NCBI RefSeq assembly: GCF_002575655.3 | Contig: NC_053039.3 | Location: 237,686,622 to 237,750,621 of the forward strand | From: Aegilops tauschii subsp. strangulata | Lineage: Eukaryota; Streptophyta; Magnoliopsida; Poales; Poaceae | Length of the DNA stretch: 64,000 bases | Direction of reading: 5' to 3' | Shown here: one piece after another, positions 11,501 to 23,000 of the stretch | How positions within the stretch are numbered: position 1 is the stretch's first letter | Layout of the letters: every line of letters begins with the position of its first letter | Translations under genes and position numbers: made by a program | The notes under the pieces: generated by a model | The model's input: only the letters and a program-made list of their open reading frames with translations | Database searches by the model: none | What the model was told of the DNA's origin: nothing

Positions 11501-12909
11501 GCAAGGGAAAAGCCATGGGATTTCGTGAGGATGAGCACGATACCTTATGGTTTGAGGACCGCGTTTATGTGCCAAATGATCTGGAGATCAGGAAGTTGAT
11601 TTTGCAAGAGGCCCATGACTCACCGTACTCGATTCACCCAGGAAATACCAAGATGTATTTGGATTTGAAGAATACTTTCTGGTGGACCGGAATGAAGAAG
11701 GATATTGCGGAGTATGTAGCAGTTTGTGATGTATGTCAGAGAGTGAAGCCAGAACATCAGAAGCCAGCAGGATTGCTACAACCATTGCCGATACCCGAAT
11801 GGAAGTGGGATAAAATAGGCATGGATTTTATCACGGGATTGCCCAGGACTCGTTCAGGCTATGACTCAATATGGGTTGTAGTCGACCATTTAACAAAAGT
11901 AGCTCATTTCATTCCAGTGAAGACCACTTACACCAGTGCTAAGTTGGCGAAGATATACATGACCAGGATCGTATGTTTGCATGGAGTTCCGAGGACCATT
12001 GTATCACACAGAGGAACCCAGTTTACCTCCAAGTTTTGGAAGCAATTACATGAAACATTGGGAACCAGGCTAGAATTCAGTACAGCCTTTCACCCACAGA
12101 CAGATGGACAGACCGAGAGAGTCAATCAGATTTTGGAGGACCTGTTGAGAGCTTGTGCACTAGATTATGGATCTAGTTGGGACGACAATTTGCCATATGC
12201 CGAGTTTTCTTACAACAACAGTTATCAAACCAGTTTGAAGATGGCCCCTTTCGAAGCTTTGTACGGAAGGAGGTGTAGAACACCGTTGTTATGAGACGAA
12301 GTTGGAGACCGTCAGTTGTTTGGACCAGATTTGATTAAGGAGTCTGAACAGAAAGTGAGGTTGATTCGCGATTGGCTCAAGGTAGCCCAGTCCAGGCAGA
12401 AGAGTTATGCTGATTCTAAACAAAAGGAGACAGTTCACGAAGTCGGAGACAGAGTGTATCTTCGAGTATCACCACTTCGAGGAGTGAAGCGCTTTGGAGT
12501 TAAGGGAAAGTTAGCGCCCCGTTTTATCGGACCATACAGAGTTTTGGAACGTATGGGAGAAGTTGCCTACAAGCTGGAATTGCCCAAAGGATTGTCAGGA
12601 GTTCATGATGTATTTCACGTTTCCCAGTTGAAGAAGTGCCACGCAGAGATGGCTGAAATACCACTGAGAGATACAGTGCCACTGGAAGCGATTCAGCTGG
12701 AAGGTGATTTGACCTATGAGGAGAAACCAGTTAAGATTCTTGAGTATGCCAGCCGAGTCACCCGCAGTAAGGTTATCAAGTTTTGCAAAGTCCAATGGAG
12801 TCACCACACGGAAGATGAAGCCACCTGGGAGCGAGAGGAAGATCTACGGAAGGACCACTCTCACCTGTTTTCTAGCCAACCCGAATCTCGAGGGCGAGAT
12901 TCATCTTAA
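8529..12909 (+). pseudogene. Gag-pol of chromovirus copy 1, broken
   Basis: This would encode one polyprotein: gag, CCHC zinc knuckle (near 9405-9445), protease DTGAS (near 9610), reverse transcriptase with FIDD (near 10540), RNase H, integrase and chromodomain. Compared with the intact copy 2, the frame is broken by TAG at 8577, a 2-nt deletion near 8835, TGA at 8926, TGA at 10918 and TGA at 12292 (Trp in copy 2). Two catalytic residues also differ: the second integrase Asp is His (12007-12009) and the RNase H Glu is Asp (11092-11094). It cannot make the full protein. The pieces 8932-10920, 10921-12294 and 12316-12909 remain open. Confidence 0.92.
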
Positions 12910-12920
12910 GGGGGGTAGGT
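12908..12920 (+). other. Polypurine tract of chromovirus copy 1
   Basis: AAGGGGGGTAGGT, one base before the 3' LTR at 12922. Confidence 0.85.
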
Positions 12921-12921
12921 T

Positions 12922-15508
12922 TGTAACATCCCAAATTTTCAATTTGGAATGTTATACATAGATCATAATTGCATAGCATATTTTATTGCATTTTGGCAAA
13001 TCCTCGATAAATCCTAAGCAACTCAAGGACCCTCGGAGAGAGTTGGGGATTTTCCCGATTTATCATATTTGATTCTCATCAAATAATAAAACGAGGATTT
13101 TGGTTTTAATTATTTCCTCTCCGGAAAAATATTTCACATTAAAAATAAATGAGAGGAGAAAATATGACTTCTCCAAAACAATTGAAATATTGGAGCAAAA
13201 ATATTAAAATCATATATTGGATTTTATTTGCAATTTTAATTGCATTAAAAAAAATTGCACGTTTTCAAAACTGCATTTTTGTGTCAAAAAATGTTCACCT
13301 TGTTCTAATTAATTTTATTAGACGGGGAAAATTTGTTTTATCATTTTTGGATTTTTATTTATTTTTCTGTGATTTTTAGATTCGGCGGAATAATTAAAAA
13401 AAAAGCCAACCGCACCCGACCGGGCCGAGGCCCAGCCGCGCCGTCTCCCTCGCGCGCACGCGAGCGCCGCCGCCCGAGTCCGCCATGGACACGACGCCGG
13501 AGCCCCGCCGCCTCGCTCGCTGCCCGCCGCCGCGCAGCCGCACCCGCGCCCCGCCCGAGCCCCGCCGAGCCTCGCCGCCCCTCGCCGAGCCCCGCCGGAG
13601 CCCAGCCGACCCCGCCGGAGCCCCGTTCCAACGAGGTATCGATTCCGACGCCGTTGCCGGTTTTCTTTAAAAAAACCGTTCGTTTTTTAAAACCCTAGAT
13701 CGGTTTATTTCTTTGGTTTTATTATTTAGTGAGCGTTCACCGACCCGTTCGTTCTAACGAACGTGTTCGTCGGATTTTCTCTGTTAACGAAAGTCCGTTC
13801 TTTAACCGTTCGTCAGTTTTCTTTTTTGTCGGATTTATCCGCGATTATTCCAGATCTCGATTTCAGATCAGATCTTCGTTTTCGTTTAACTTTTCGCTCG
13901 TTTATCGGAATCAGGCGATTCAAGCGCCTAGAGTTTCGTCTCGAAATTCTCTTTCCGTTTAACCTACTCAAACATGTTTTTGCTACTGTAAATTTGACCT
14001 AGATCCAGATTAGTAAACGAAGCTTGTTTCTTTCGCCGTTTGACTTTCGTTGCTTTGTTCGAGTTGATTCTTTTTGCAAACCGGAGTTCTTAAGTTGAAC
14101 TTTCTGGTTGGATCTTTTATTCGAGTTTTACCTGTGGATTAGATGAGTACTTATTGTTTGCTTGTTTGTTTGCGATAGAGTACCCGGAGTGCGCCGCTTG
14201 TTACTTCGAATCTCTAGGTTTCGCGGATCATCAACAAGGCAAGTAACACTTTGATCATACTTTTCCATACCCAGTTTTTATTGCATTAGATCAATCCTCA
14301 AACATTGCATGGTTAGGATCTAATTAAATTGTGGGTATTGGGAAGTAGTTGAGGTAGTACCTATTACCTGTTTTATTTATCAAACCCTTGGGAGTAACTT
14401 CTACGTTTGCTCATATTGCCATGCTATGCTCGTAGACGTGGATTGGGTTTGAGAGATATTCATGACAGATGTGAGATTTAATAATGGTTTACTTAAGGTG
14501 GCAACTAAAACTCACATCTGGGTGGATTGAGGCACCTGGAGAACCCAGTGTTGCCTGTTTTTATAAGGACCGCCACCCAGGCTCAAAGGGATCATAAGAT
14601 TATTCATGCTAGAAACTTCCGTGTGCAGCCACAAGCTATTATGGGCTCTAGCATAGTTGAGTAGGTTACATGATCTCTTGAAGAGGTGGGCTAGCGGATG
14701 TAGGGGAAAGTAGGTGTAACTGTCCATCCGGAGTAAAGAGTGATTGTTTCAGAAAGACTGTGTCTCGGTCATCCGTTTCTCAAACATCATGCAGTGCGAG
14801 AATCAAGCGGAGGCGATCGAGTCTTGTGGGGAAAAGTGCACAAACCTCTGCAGAGTGTACAAACTAATCATGGTTAGCCGTGTCCCCGGTTATGGACAAC
14901 TTGAGTCTCTAGTACTGGATTATCATGTGAATCTCATCACGATGTTACTTTAATTAATTTTGTTGGGCTAATGATGATACTTAATTGGGATTGAGATGCT
15001 GTCAACCATCTCAATGTTTAACAACCACCATGATAGTTAAATAAAATTTATTCCTTTGCAGTAGGGAAAAATTGGCTTTTCGCAAAACTGTAACCATAGA
15101 GCTTTCCACCAGCCATATATGCATGTAGTATAGCATTATTATGTTCATTGTTCTCTATGTGTTACTTTGCCAGCATATTCCATGTGCTGGCCCGTTTTCG
15201 GGCTGCAACGTTTCATGTTGCAGACTTTTCAGACGACGAGTAAGGTGCTTTAGGTCGTGGTCTTATACTCAGTGATGCCGTTGGAGTTGATGGACTCACT
15301 TATATTCCAAGTCTTCCGCTGTTATCGTATTTAGATGACCTTAAGCCATATTTGTCATACTTATTCTCTTTTGAGATATTCGATGTAATAAGTGTGTGAT
15401 TGCTACTCTGTTATAAATCCTCCATTTGTATTGTGCGTGTCAGCATTACTGATCCAGGGATGACACTGGTGCACAGCAGCACAGACTGTTTGAGGTCTGG
15501 TCGCTACA
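12922..15508 (+). repeat. 3' LTR of chromovirus copy 1
   Basis: 2587 bp, about 140 bp shorter than the 5' LTR. The main loss is 129 bp equivalent to 5370-5498 of the 5' LTR, between two CCGCCGCCT repeats. Elsewhere I count only about two to three dozen single-base differences by eye. Confidence 0.92.
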
Positions 15509-15513
15509 AAGAT
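15509..15513. repeat. Target site duplication AAGAT (right)
   Basis: Partner of 4756-4760. The LTR of element A resumes with CAATATTCTCTC. Confidence 0.95.
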
Positions 15514-16921
15514 CAATATTCTCTCAAGTCCTGTCTGCCACTGATACGACTCTACATACACCGAACGTTTGCTTCCTACTAGAAACGAGAAATAAAACTA
15601 CGTTGTGGGTATGAAGAGGATAATTTTGCATGGTATCGGAGAGCTAAAATATAAAAGTAGGTGCTGTTATCATAAAGTTAGAATATATTACTAAATAATA
15701 TAAATAGCGAGTGTGGAATAATGATGGGTCGGTGTGCGGAATTATCCTAAGCAATCGTTAACAAGACTGGTAGTCGTCATTGCAATTTAATATGAGGGAG
15801 AGGCATAAGCTAACATACTTTCTCTTCTTGGATCGTATGCACTTATGATTGGAACTCTAGCAAGCATCCACAACTACTAAAGATCATTAAGGTAAAACCC
15901 AACCATAGCATTAACATATCAAGTCCCCTTTATCCCATACGCAACAACCCCCTTACTCGGGTTTATGCTTCTGTCACTCAAGCTACCCACTATAAGTGAA
16001 CCATGAACGTATTACAACACCCTACAGCAGAAATCCCTCACGCTTGCTCGACACGGAGGGCACAATAAGACAGCACCAAAATAAAACATAAACTCATACA
16101 AATCTAGATCATCAATCAACCCAAAGACAAAGGATATCTACTCAAAACATCATAGGATGGCAACACATCATTGGATCATAATATGTGGCATAAAGCACCA
16201 TGTTCAAGTAGTGATTACAGCGGGGTGCGGGAGAGTGGACCGTGTAAAATAGATGAGGATGGTGATGATGATGGTGATGTTGATGAAGACGATCACCGCG
16301 GCGATGATTCCCCTCCCGATGGCACTCCGGCTCCACCGAGAGAGAGGAGGAGAGGTTCCCCCTTGTGCTTCCTCCTTCATGGCCTCCCCCTAGATGGGGA
16401 GAGGTTCTCCCTCTGGTCCTTGGCCTTCATGGCGATGATGGCCCCTCCGGGATCCTCCTCCATGGCCTCCGATGATGATGGCCCCCTCCGGTAGGGTGCC
16501 AGAGAGGGCCTAGATTGATTTCTCGTGGCTACAGAGCCTTGCGGTGGCGGAACTTTCGATCTAGGTTCTTTTCTAGAGGTTTGGGTATTTATAGGAGAGG
16601 TTGGCGTCAAGAACGAGTCAGGGGGGCCCACGGGAAGTCCACGAGGCACAAGGGCGCGCCCTCCACCCTCGTGGGGCCCATGGGCCTCCCCTCCGGTAAC
16701 TCTTTGTTCCAGTATTTTTTATATTTTCCAGAAAAATTCTTCGTTGATTTTCATCGCATTCTGAGAACTTTTATTTCTGCACAAAAACAACACCACAGTA
16801 GTTCTGCTGAAAACAGCGTCAGTCCGGGTTAGTTCTAATCAAATCATACCAAAATCATATAAAACTATTGTAAACATGGCATGAATACTTCATAAATTAT
16901 AGATACGTTGGAGACATATCA

Positions 16922-16936
16922 GCATCCCCAAGCTTA
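16922..16936 (-). other. Polypurine tract of element A
   Basis: TAAGCTTGGGGATGC on the minus strand, immediately before the 3' LTR. This is the plus-strand primer for reverse transcription. Near-identical copies recur inside the element at 18474-18488, 20128-20142 and 20185-20199. Confidence 0.75.
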
Positions 16937-19900
16937 ATTCCTGCTCGTCCTCGAGTAGGTAAATGATAAAAGAAATAATTTATGAAGTGTGAATGCTAGC
17001 AAGTGCATAAGTTTGATCAATGATAGTTCCAATCACTTTTTCTAGCATCATTATATATCATAACAGTACCTCAACTCATGAAACTTCTCATTATCAAGTA
17101 ACAAGCTATTCACATGTTAAAGTGTAGATGATAAACTTTCTTGAAAACTAACAAACCGTGCTCTTAGTCATCAAACAATTGATATTCATCTTATTTTCGG
17201 GAAGGGTCTATGTAAGAGATTTGATTCAGCAAACTCCACATACTCAACTATCATTTAATCTTTCAATTGCTAACACTCATGTGATATTTATGGGTTCAAA
17301 GTTTTAATCGGACACAGAGAAAGATAGGGGCTTATAGTTTCGCCTCCCAACCTTTTACCTCAAGGGTAATGTCAACAATAATAATTTATGAAAACCTACA
17401 TCCAAGTGGATATATATATCCGGATCGCTCCAACACAAAGCGCTTGCCAAAGGAAAAAATGTAAAATGGAAAGGTGATGATCCCCATGACTCTTGTATTA
17501 GGATAGAAGGTAAAAGTAAAAGATAGGCCCTTCGCAGAGGGAAGCAGAGGTTGTCATGCGATTTTATGGTTGGATGCACAAAATCTTAATGCAAAAGAAC
17601 GTCACTTTAATTGCCGCTTGTGATAAAGACCTTTATTATGCAGTCCATCGCTTTTATTTCTTCCCTATCACAAGTTCGTATAAAGCTTATTTTCTTCGCA
17701 CTAATAGATCATACATATTTAAGGAGCAATTTTTTATTGCATGCACCGATGACAACTTACTTGAAGGATCTTACTCAATCCATAGGTAGGTATGGTGGAC
17801 TCTCATGGAAAAACTGGGTTAATGAATGTTTGGAAGCACAAGTAGTATCTCTACTTGGTGCAAAGAATTTGGCTAGCAAGAGAGGGAAATGCAAGCTCAA
17901 CATGTTGGGTGATCCAAGACAATATAACGTTTCAGATATAGGAAAACATAACCCATTAAGTTGTCTTCCTTGTCCAACATCAACTTTTTAGCATGTCATA
18001 TTTTAATGAGTGCTCACAATTACAAAAGATGTCCAAGATAGTATATTTATATGTGAAATCTCTCTTCCTTCAATATTCTTTCATGAATTGTTCATGTGAC
18101 CAATTCTGCGTTTGCTAACTTTCAATAAGTTTACTACCTATACTTATTATGTGTGAAGCCCCATATATAAATTCAGATTTATGATATTCACTTCATTCAA
18201 CCATTTACTAATAGGATATACGTGAAGCACGTGAGTAAATGACAAACTACTCCAAAAAAGATATGAGTGAAGAACAATGAGTAGTCAAATAATTAACTAG
18301 CCATTGTAGGATTCTTTTACATTCAAGATTTCAGATCCAATGATTTTATTCAAACAGCAAGTAAAGTTGAAAATACGCTCCAAGCAAAACACATATCATG
18401 TGACGAATAAAAATATAGCTCTGAGTAAGGTATACCGATAGTTTTGAAGACGAAAGAGGGGATGCCTTCCGGAGCATCCCCAAGCTTAGGCGCTTGAGTC
18501 TTCCTTGAATATTACCTTGGGGTGCCTTGGTCATCCTCAAGATTAGGGTCTTTCCACTCCTTATTCTCCTCATATTGATATCTCACCAAAAACTTGAAAA
18601 CTTCAATCACACAAAACTTAACGGAACTTCGTGAGATAGGTTAGTATGATAAAGAGTAAACCATTCACTTTGGTACTATCAAAGAAAAGGTTCATAATTG
18701 TTCTCACACAATGCCTACTGTACCATATCATTTCTACAATTTATATTGAGAAATATAAGCCATAGAAACTAGAAAATAAGCAAACTATGCAATGAAAACA
18801 GAATCTGTCAGAAACAGAACAGCCTGTAACGATCTTAACAGCAACCATACTTCTGCTACTCCAAAAATTGTGAAATAAATGGGTGGACGTGAGGAATTTG
18901 TCTATTAATCTTCTGCAAAAAGAATCAACTCAAAATCACTCTTATGTAAAAATATGACAGCTAATCTCGTGAGCGCAAAGTTTCTGTTTTTTACAGCAAG
19001 ATCACATCAACTTTCACCCAAGTCCTCCCAAAGGTCTTACTTGGCACTTTATTGAAACAAAAGCTATAAAACATGATTACTACAGTAGATTAATCATGTA
19101 AACACACAAAAAAAGTAAGGGTAAATATTGGGTTGTCTCCCAACAAGCGCTTTCCTTTAGTGCCTTTTAGCTAGGCATGATGATTTCAATGATGCTCACA
19201 TAAAAGATAAGAATTGAAACATAAAGAGAGCATCATGAAGAATATGACTAGCACATTTAAATCTAACCCACTTCCTATGCCTAGGGATTTTGTGAGCACA
19301 CAATTTATAGGAACAAGAATCAACTAGCATAGGAAGGCAAAACAAGTATAACTTCAAAACTTTAAGCACATAGAGAGGAAACTTGATATTATTGCAACTC
19401 CTACAAGCATGTATTCCTCCCTCATAATAATTTTAAGTGGAATCATGAATGAGTTCAACAATATAACCATCACATAAAGCATTCTTTTCATGATCTACAA
19501 GCATAGAAATTTTACTACTCTCCACATAAGCAAAATTCTTCTCATTCGGAATAGTGGGAGCAAACTCAACAAAATAACTGTCATGTGAGGCATAATCCAA
19601 TTGAAAATTAAAATCATGATGACAAGTTTCATGGTTAAAATTATTCTTTGTAGCATACATGTCATCACAATAATCATCATAGATAGCAACTTTGTTCTCA
19701 TAATCAATTGGAACCTCTTCCGAAATAGTGGAATCATTACTAACTAAAGTCGACACTCTTCCAAATCCACTTTCATAAATGATAGTATTGCTCATACTCC
19801 AAAAGATATAAGTGAAGTTCATGGATCATTCTACATTAATATAGACTAACCAATATCCAAGCTCAAAATATATAAGTGAAGCACACGAAGCATTCTATAA

Positions 19901-21024
19901 AACCATACTCAAAGATTTAAGTGAAGCACAAAGAGCAATTCTATAAGATCATACTTAAAAGATATAAGTGAAGCACATGAAGTATTCTATAAATCAATGA
20001 AGGGCTATCTCATACTAGCATGGTTCTTAAAGTAAAAAAAACACAAAGGACACAAATCATGTGAACAAAACAAAAAACTGAGGTATACCGATAATTGTTG
20101 AAGAAGAAAGATGGGATGCCAACCGGGGCATCCCCAAGCTTAGATGCTTGAGTGTCCTTGAAATATTTACTTGGGGTGCCTTGGGCATCCCCAAGCTTGA
20201 ACTCTTGCCTCTCTTTATTCTTCTCATATTGATAGCTCCTCAATCTTCGAACACTTCATCCACACAAAACTTTAACAAAAACTTTGTGAGATCCGTTAGT
20301 ATAACAAAGCAAATCACCACCTTTAGGTACTGTTGCAAACTTATTCCAATTTCATATTACAACTATATCTACTGTATTCCAACTTCACCATGGTTCATAC
20401 CCCCCGATACTACCCATAGATTCATCAAAATAAGCGATCAACACATAGAAAACAGAATCTGTCAAAAACAGGATAGTCTGTAGTAATCTGGAAGTTTAGT
20501 AAACTTCTGTAACTCCAAAAAATTCAAAACAAATATGAAAATTTAAAAAATTTGTACAGAAGTAATGTGCAAGAAGTTTCAGACCCATTTGAATTTCCAG
20601 TAAAGAATGTAAATTCACGCACTATAGCCAAAGTTTCTGTTTTTGTACTGCACATAGTAAACAAGCAATCTAATCATCCTAAAACCGAAGCTTGGCACAT
20701 TATTTTTATAATACAATGGATATATACAAAAGGATAATTATTTTCAGAGAATCTTCCATGAAATTTTTTACATTGTTTCCATGAGCATGAACACAAGTGT
20801 TCAAGGTCGACCCTCACTTCTCCAATGCATAACCTTCCAATCACTTCTCTTATTGAAAACCTTTTTAGGCACGAGAGGCAAGTAAATTTTTTTTGTATTT
20901 TTATTCTTTTTAAAAAAACTGTATGTTTCACCCACAACTAAGCAAAACTAAAAAGGGAAAACAAAAACTACTTAGTGAAGAAAGCAAACAAGCATACACG
21001 AAAATATCAACCCCACGCTATTGC
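16937..21024 (-). other. Internal region of element A, largely non-coding
   Basis: About 4.1 kb of AT-rich sequence with no recognisable gag, protease, polymerase or integrase. It holds one 129-codon ORF (19433-19822), a diverged duplication of some 650 bp (about 18430-19090 against 20090-20740), three extra copies of the polypurine-tract motif, and at 17521-17549 a 29-nt motif also found in element D (61217-61245). Confidence 0.75.
19433..19822 (-). CDS. Short acidic ORF of unknown function in element A
   Basis: A 129-residue reading frame on the minus strand, rich in Asp, Asn and Tyr (for example KVAIYDDYCDDMYATKNN and YFVEFAPTIP). I recognise this kind of sequence only as a recurring ORF inside non-autonomous Triticeae LTR elements; no catalytic motif is visible. 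It sits in the middle of the internal region with no other coding partner. It may be a remnant of a longer, lost gag-like protein. The start codon is simply the first Met of the open frame and could be wrong. Confidence 0.5.
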   Translation of the reverse strand: MNFTYIFWSMSNTIIYESGFGRVSTLVSNDSTISEEVPIDYENKVAIYDDYCDDMYATKNNFNHETCHHDFNFQLDYASHDSYFVEFAPTIPNEKNFAYVESSKISMLVDHEKNALCDGYIVELIHDST

Positions 21025-21042
21025 TCCCCGGCAACGGCGCCA
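21025..21042 (-). other. Primer binding site, tRNA-Asp type, element A
   Basis: The minus strand reads TGGCGCCGTTGCCGGGGA, an 18-nt complement of the plant tRNA-Asp 3' end. This orientation fixes element A on the minus strand. Confidence 0.9.
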
Positions 21043-21052
21043 GAAAAGAGCT

Positions 21053-22547
21053 TGATAATCCCCAAGTGCAGGGAATCATCGTAGCAATTCCCAAAGGTGG
21101 GAGTGATAAGTATGGAGTGTCGAACCCACAAGGAGCTAGAGGTAAGATCAATATTCTCTCAAGTCCTATCTGCCACTGATACGACTCTACGTACACCGAA
21201 CGTTTGCTTCCAACTAGAAACGATAAATAAAACTACGTTGTGGGTATGAAGAGGATAACTTTGCATGATATCGGAGAGCTAAAATATAAAAGTAGGTGCT
21301 GTTATCATAAAGTTAGAATATATTACTAAATATTATAAATAGCGAGTGTGGAATAATGAAGGGTCGGTGTGCGGAATTATCCTAGGCAATCGTTAACAAG
21401 ACCGGTAGTCGTCATTGCAATTTCATATGAGGGAGAGGCATAAGCTAACATACTTTCTCTTCTTGGATCATATGCACTTATGATTGGAACTCTAGCAAGC
21501 ATCCGCAACTACTAAAGATCATTAAGGTAAAACCCAACCATAGCATTAACATATCAAGTCCCCTTTATCCCATACGCAATAACCCCCTTACTCGGGTTTA
21601 TGCTTCTGTCACTCAAGCAACCCACTATAAGCGAATCATGAATGTATTGCAACACCCTACAGCGGGAATCCCTCACGCTTGCGCGACACGGAGGGCACAA
21701 TAGGACAGCACCAAAATAAAACATACAACTCATACCTAGATCATCAATCAACCCAAAGACAAAGGATATCTACTCAAAACATCATAGGATGGCAACACAT
21801 CATTGGATCATAATATGTGGCATAAAGCACCATGTTCAAGTAGGGATTACAGCCGGGTGCGGGAGAGTGGACCGCGTAAAATAGATGAGGATGGTGATGA
21901 TGATGGTGATGTTGATGAAGACAATCACCGCGGCGATGATTCCCCTCCCGATGGCACTCCGGAACCACTGAGAGAGAGGAGGAGAGCCCCCCCCCTTTGT
22001 GCTTCCTCCTTCATGGCCTTCCCCTAGATGGGGAGAGGTTCTCCGTTTGGTCCTTGGCCTTCATGGCGATGATGGCCCCTCCGGGATCCTCCTCCATGGC
22101 CTCCGGTGATGATGGCCCCCTCCGGCAGGGTGCCAGAGAGGGCCTAGATTGATTTCTCGTGGCTATAGAGCCTTGCGGCGGCGGAACTTCCGATCTAGGT
22201 TATTTTCTGGAGGTTTGGGTATTTATAGGAGAGGTTGGCGTCGAGAACAAGTCAGGGGGGCCCACGGGAAGTCCACGAGGCACAGGGGCGCGCCCTCCAC
22301 CCTCGTGGGGCCCACGGGCCTCCCCTCCGGTAACTCTTTGTTCCATATATTTTCTAGAAAAATTCTCCGTTGATTTTCATCGCATTCCAAGAACTTTTAT
22401 TTCTGCACAAAAACAACACCACGGTAGTTCCGCTGAAAACAGTGTCAGTCCGGGTTAGTTCTAATCAAATTATACCAAAATCATATAAAACTATTGTATA
22501 CATGGCATGAATACTTCATAAATTATAGATACGTTGGAGACGTATCA
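21053..22547 (-). repeat. 5' LTR of element A
   Basis: A 1495-bp LTR, uninterrupted, with minus-strand ends TGATACGTCTCC and GGGGATTATCA. It is followed on the minus strand by a 10-nt spacer and the tRNA-Asp primer site. Confidence 0.92.
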
Positions 22548-22552
22548 GAGGG
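22548..22552. repeat. Target site duplication GAGGG (right)
   Basis: Partner of 4660-4664. The LINE reading frame resumes from here. Confidence 0.95.
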
Positions 22553-23000
22553 TAATGGGGCGATAATCATTGACTGTCTCAGGTGCATTGGTCTTCGGTG
22601 TGAGGGTAATGTGACCAGTGTTCAAGCTCTCTAAGTTGAAGTCCCCATGATGGAATTCCTCGCAGAGAAGGTAGAAATCCTATTTTATGATAGGCTAGCA
22701 TGCTTTGAGAAAAGCACCATTAAAGCCATCCGGACTGGGTGCTCTATCAGGAGGCATTTCTTTTACAACCGCATCAATTTCTTCATGAGTAAATGGCGTG
22801 GTCAGGGTCGCAAAATCTACCTCTTCCCTCATCAGCCGTGAAAGATTAAATTTCATGTTTAGGGGGTTATTTTTTCCCAATCCGGGCTTGTCCATCACTT
22901 ACTTGTTAGTTGAAAGCAAACATTGGTTGCGAAGTTGCCTTTGTCCGGTTTGCACCTTCAGATCCGCCATGGCACGCTCAAGACTATACTCGCAATGCTT
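22553..23000 (-). pseudogene. LINE reverse transcriptase, N-terminal half
   Basis: This is the other half of the LINE at 3276-4664. Minus-strand translation gives FTHEEIDAVVKEMPPDRAP followed by DGFNGAFLKAC, the start of the LINE fingers/palm domain, and then, after an in-frame stop, text ending NDYRPITL just before the GAGGG duplication. Its 5' limit is uncertain: recognisable coding fades near 22985-23000, where a degenerate repeat begins, so the LINE is probably 5' truncated as usual for these elements. Confidence 0.82.

Larger units (their letters stand above)
4761..15508 (+). mobile_element. Ty3/gypsy chromovirus copy 1, complete but defective
   Basis: A 10.75 kb element with 5' LTR, tRNA-Met primer site, an extra ORF, a broken gag-pol with chromodomain, a polypurine tract and 3' LTR, flanked by AAGAT. 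The domain order (integrase after RNase H) and the C-terminal chromodomain place it among chromoviruses of the Tekay/Del type. The LTRs are nearly identical apart from deletions in a GC-rich segment, so the insertion is recent relative to the other elements. Gag-pol nevertheless carries four in-frame stops and a frameshift. Confidence 0.93.
4665..16921 (-). repeat. 3' LTR of element A, split by chromovirus copy 1
   Basis: On the minus strand this is the downstream LTR: 15514-16921 plus 4665-4760, about 1504 bp once the inserted chromovirus and one target-duplication copy are removed. It matches the right LTR (1495 bp) closely. Aspartate-rich open frames here (near 16200-16330) come from GAT repeats in the LTR and are not genes. 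Confidence 0.9.
4665..22547 (-). mobile_element. Non-autonomous LTR retrotransposon A, complete, itself interrupted
   Basis: Two direct LTRs (4665-4760 plus 15514-16921, and 21053-22547), a tRNA-Asp primer site beside the right LTR, a polypurine tract beside the left LTR and a perfect 5-bp target duplication define a complete minus-strand element, about 7.1 kb without the inserted chromovirus. The 4.1 kb internal part has no reverse transcriptase or integrase and only one short ORF, so the element must have moved with proteins made elsewhere. Its LTR (minus-strand start TGATACGTCTCCAACG) resembles that of element C in this window. I do not assign a family name. Confidence 0.9.

Noticed and set aside
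16171..16494. Asp-rich open frame GDDDGDVDED (also 21803-22027)
   Set aside because: It comes from GAT/GGT repeats inside the LTR of element A, is present in both LTRs and lacks conserved protein features.
21020..21045. tRNA-Asp-like 3' end sequence
   Set aside because: Only the acceptor-stem 3' part is present; it is the reverse-transcription primer site, not a tRNA gene.
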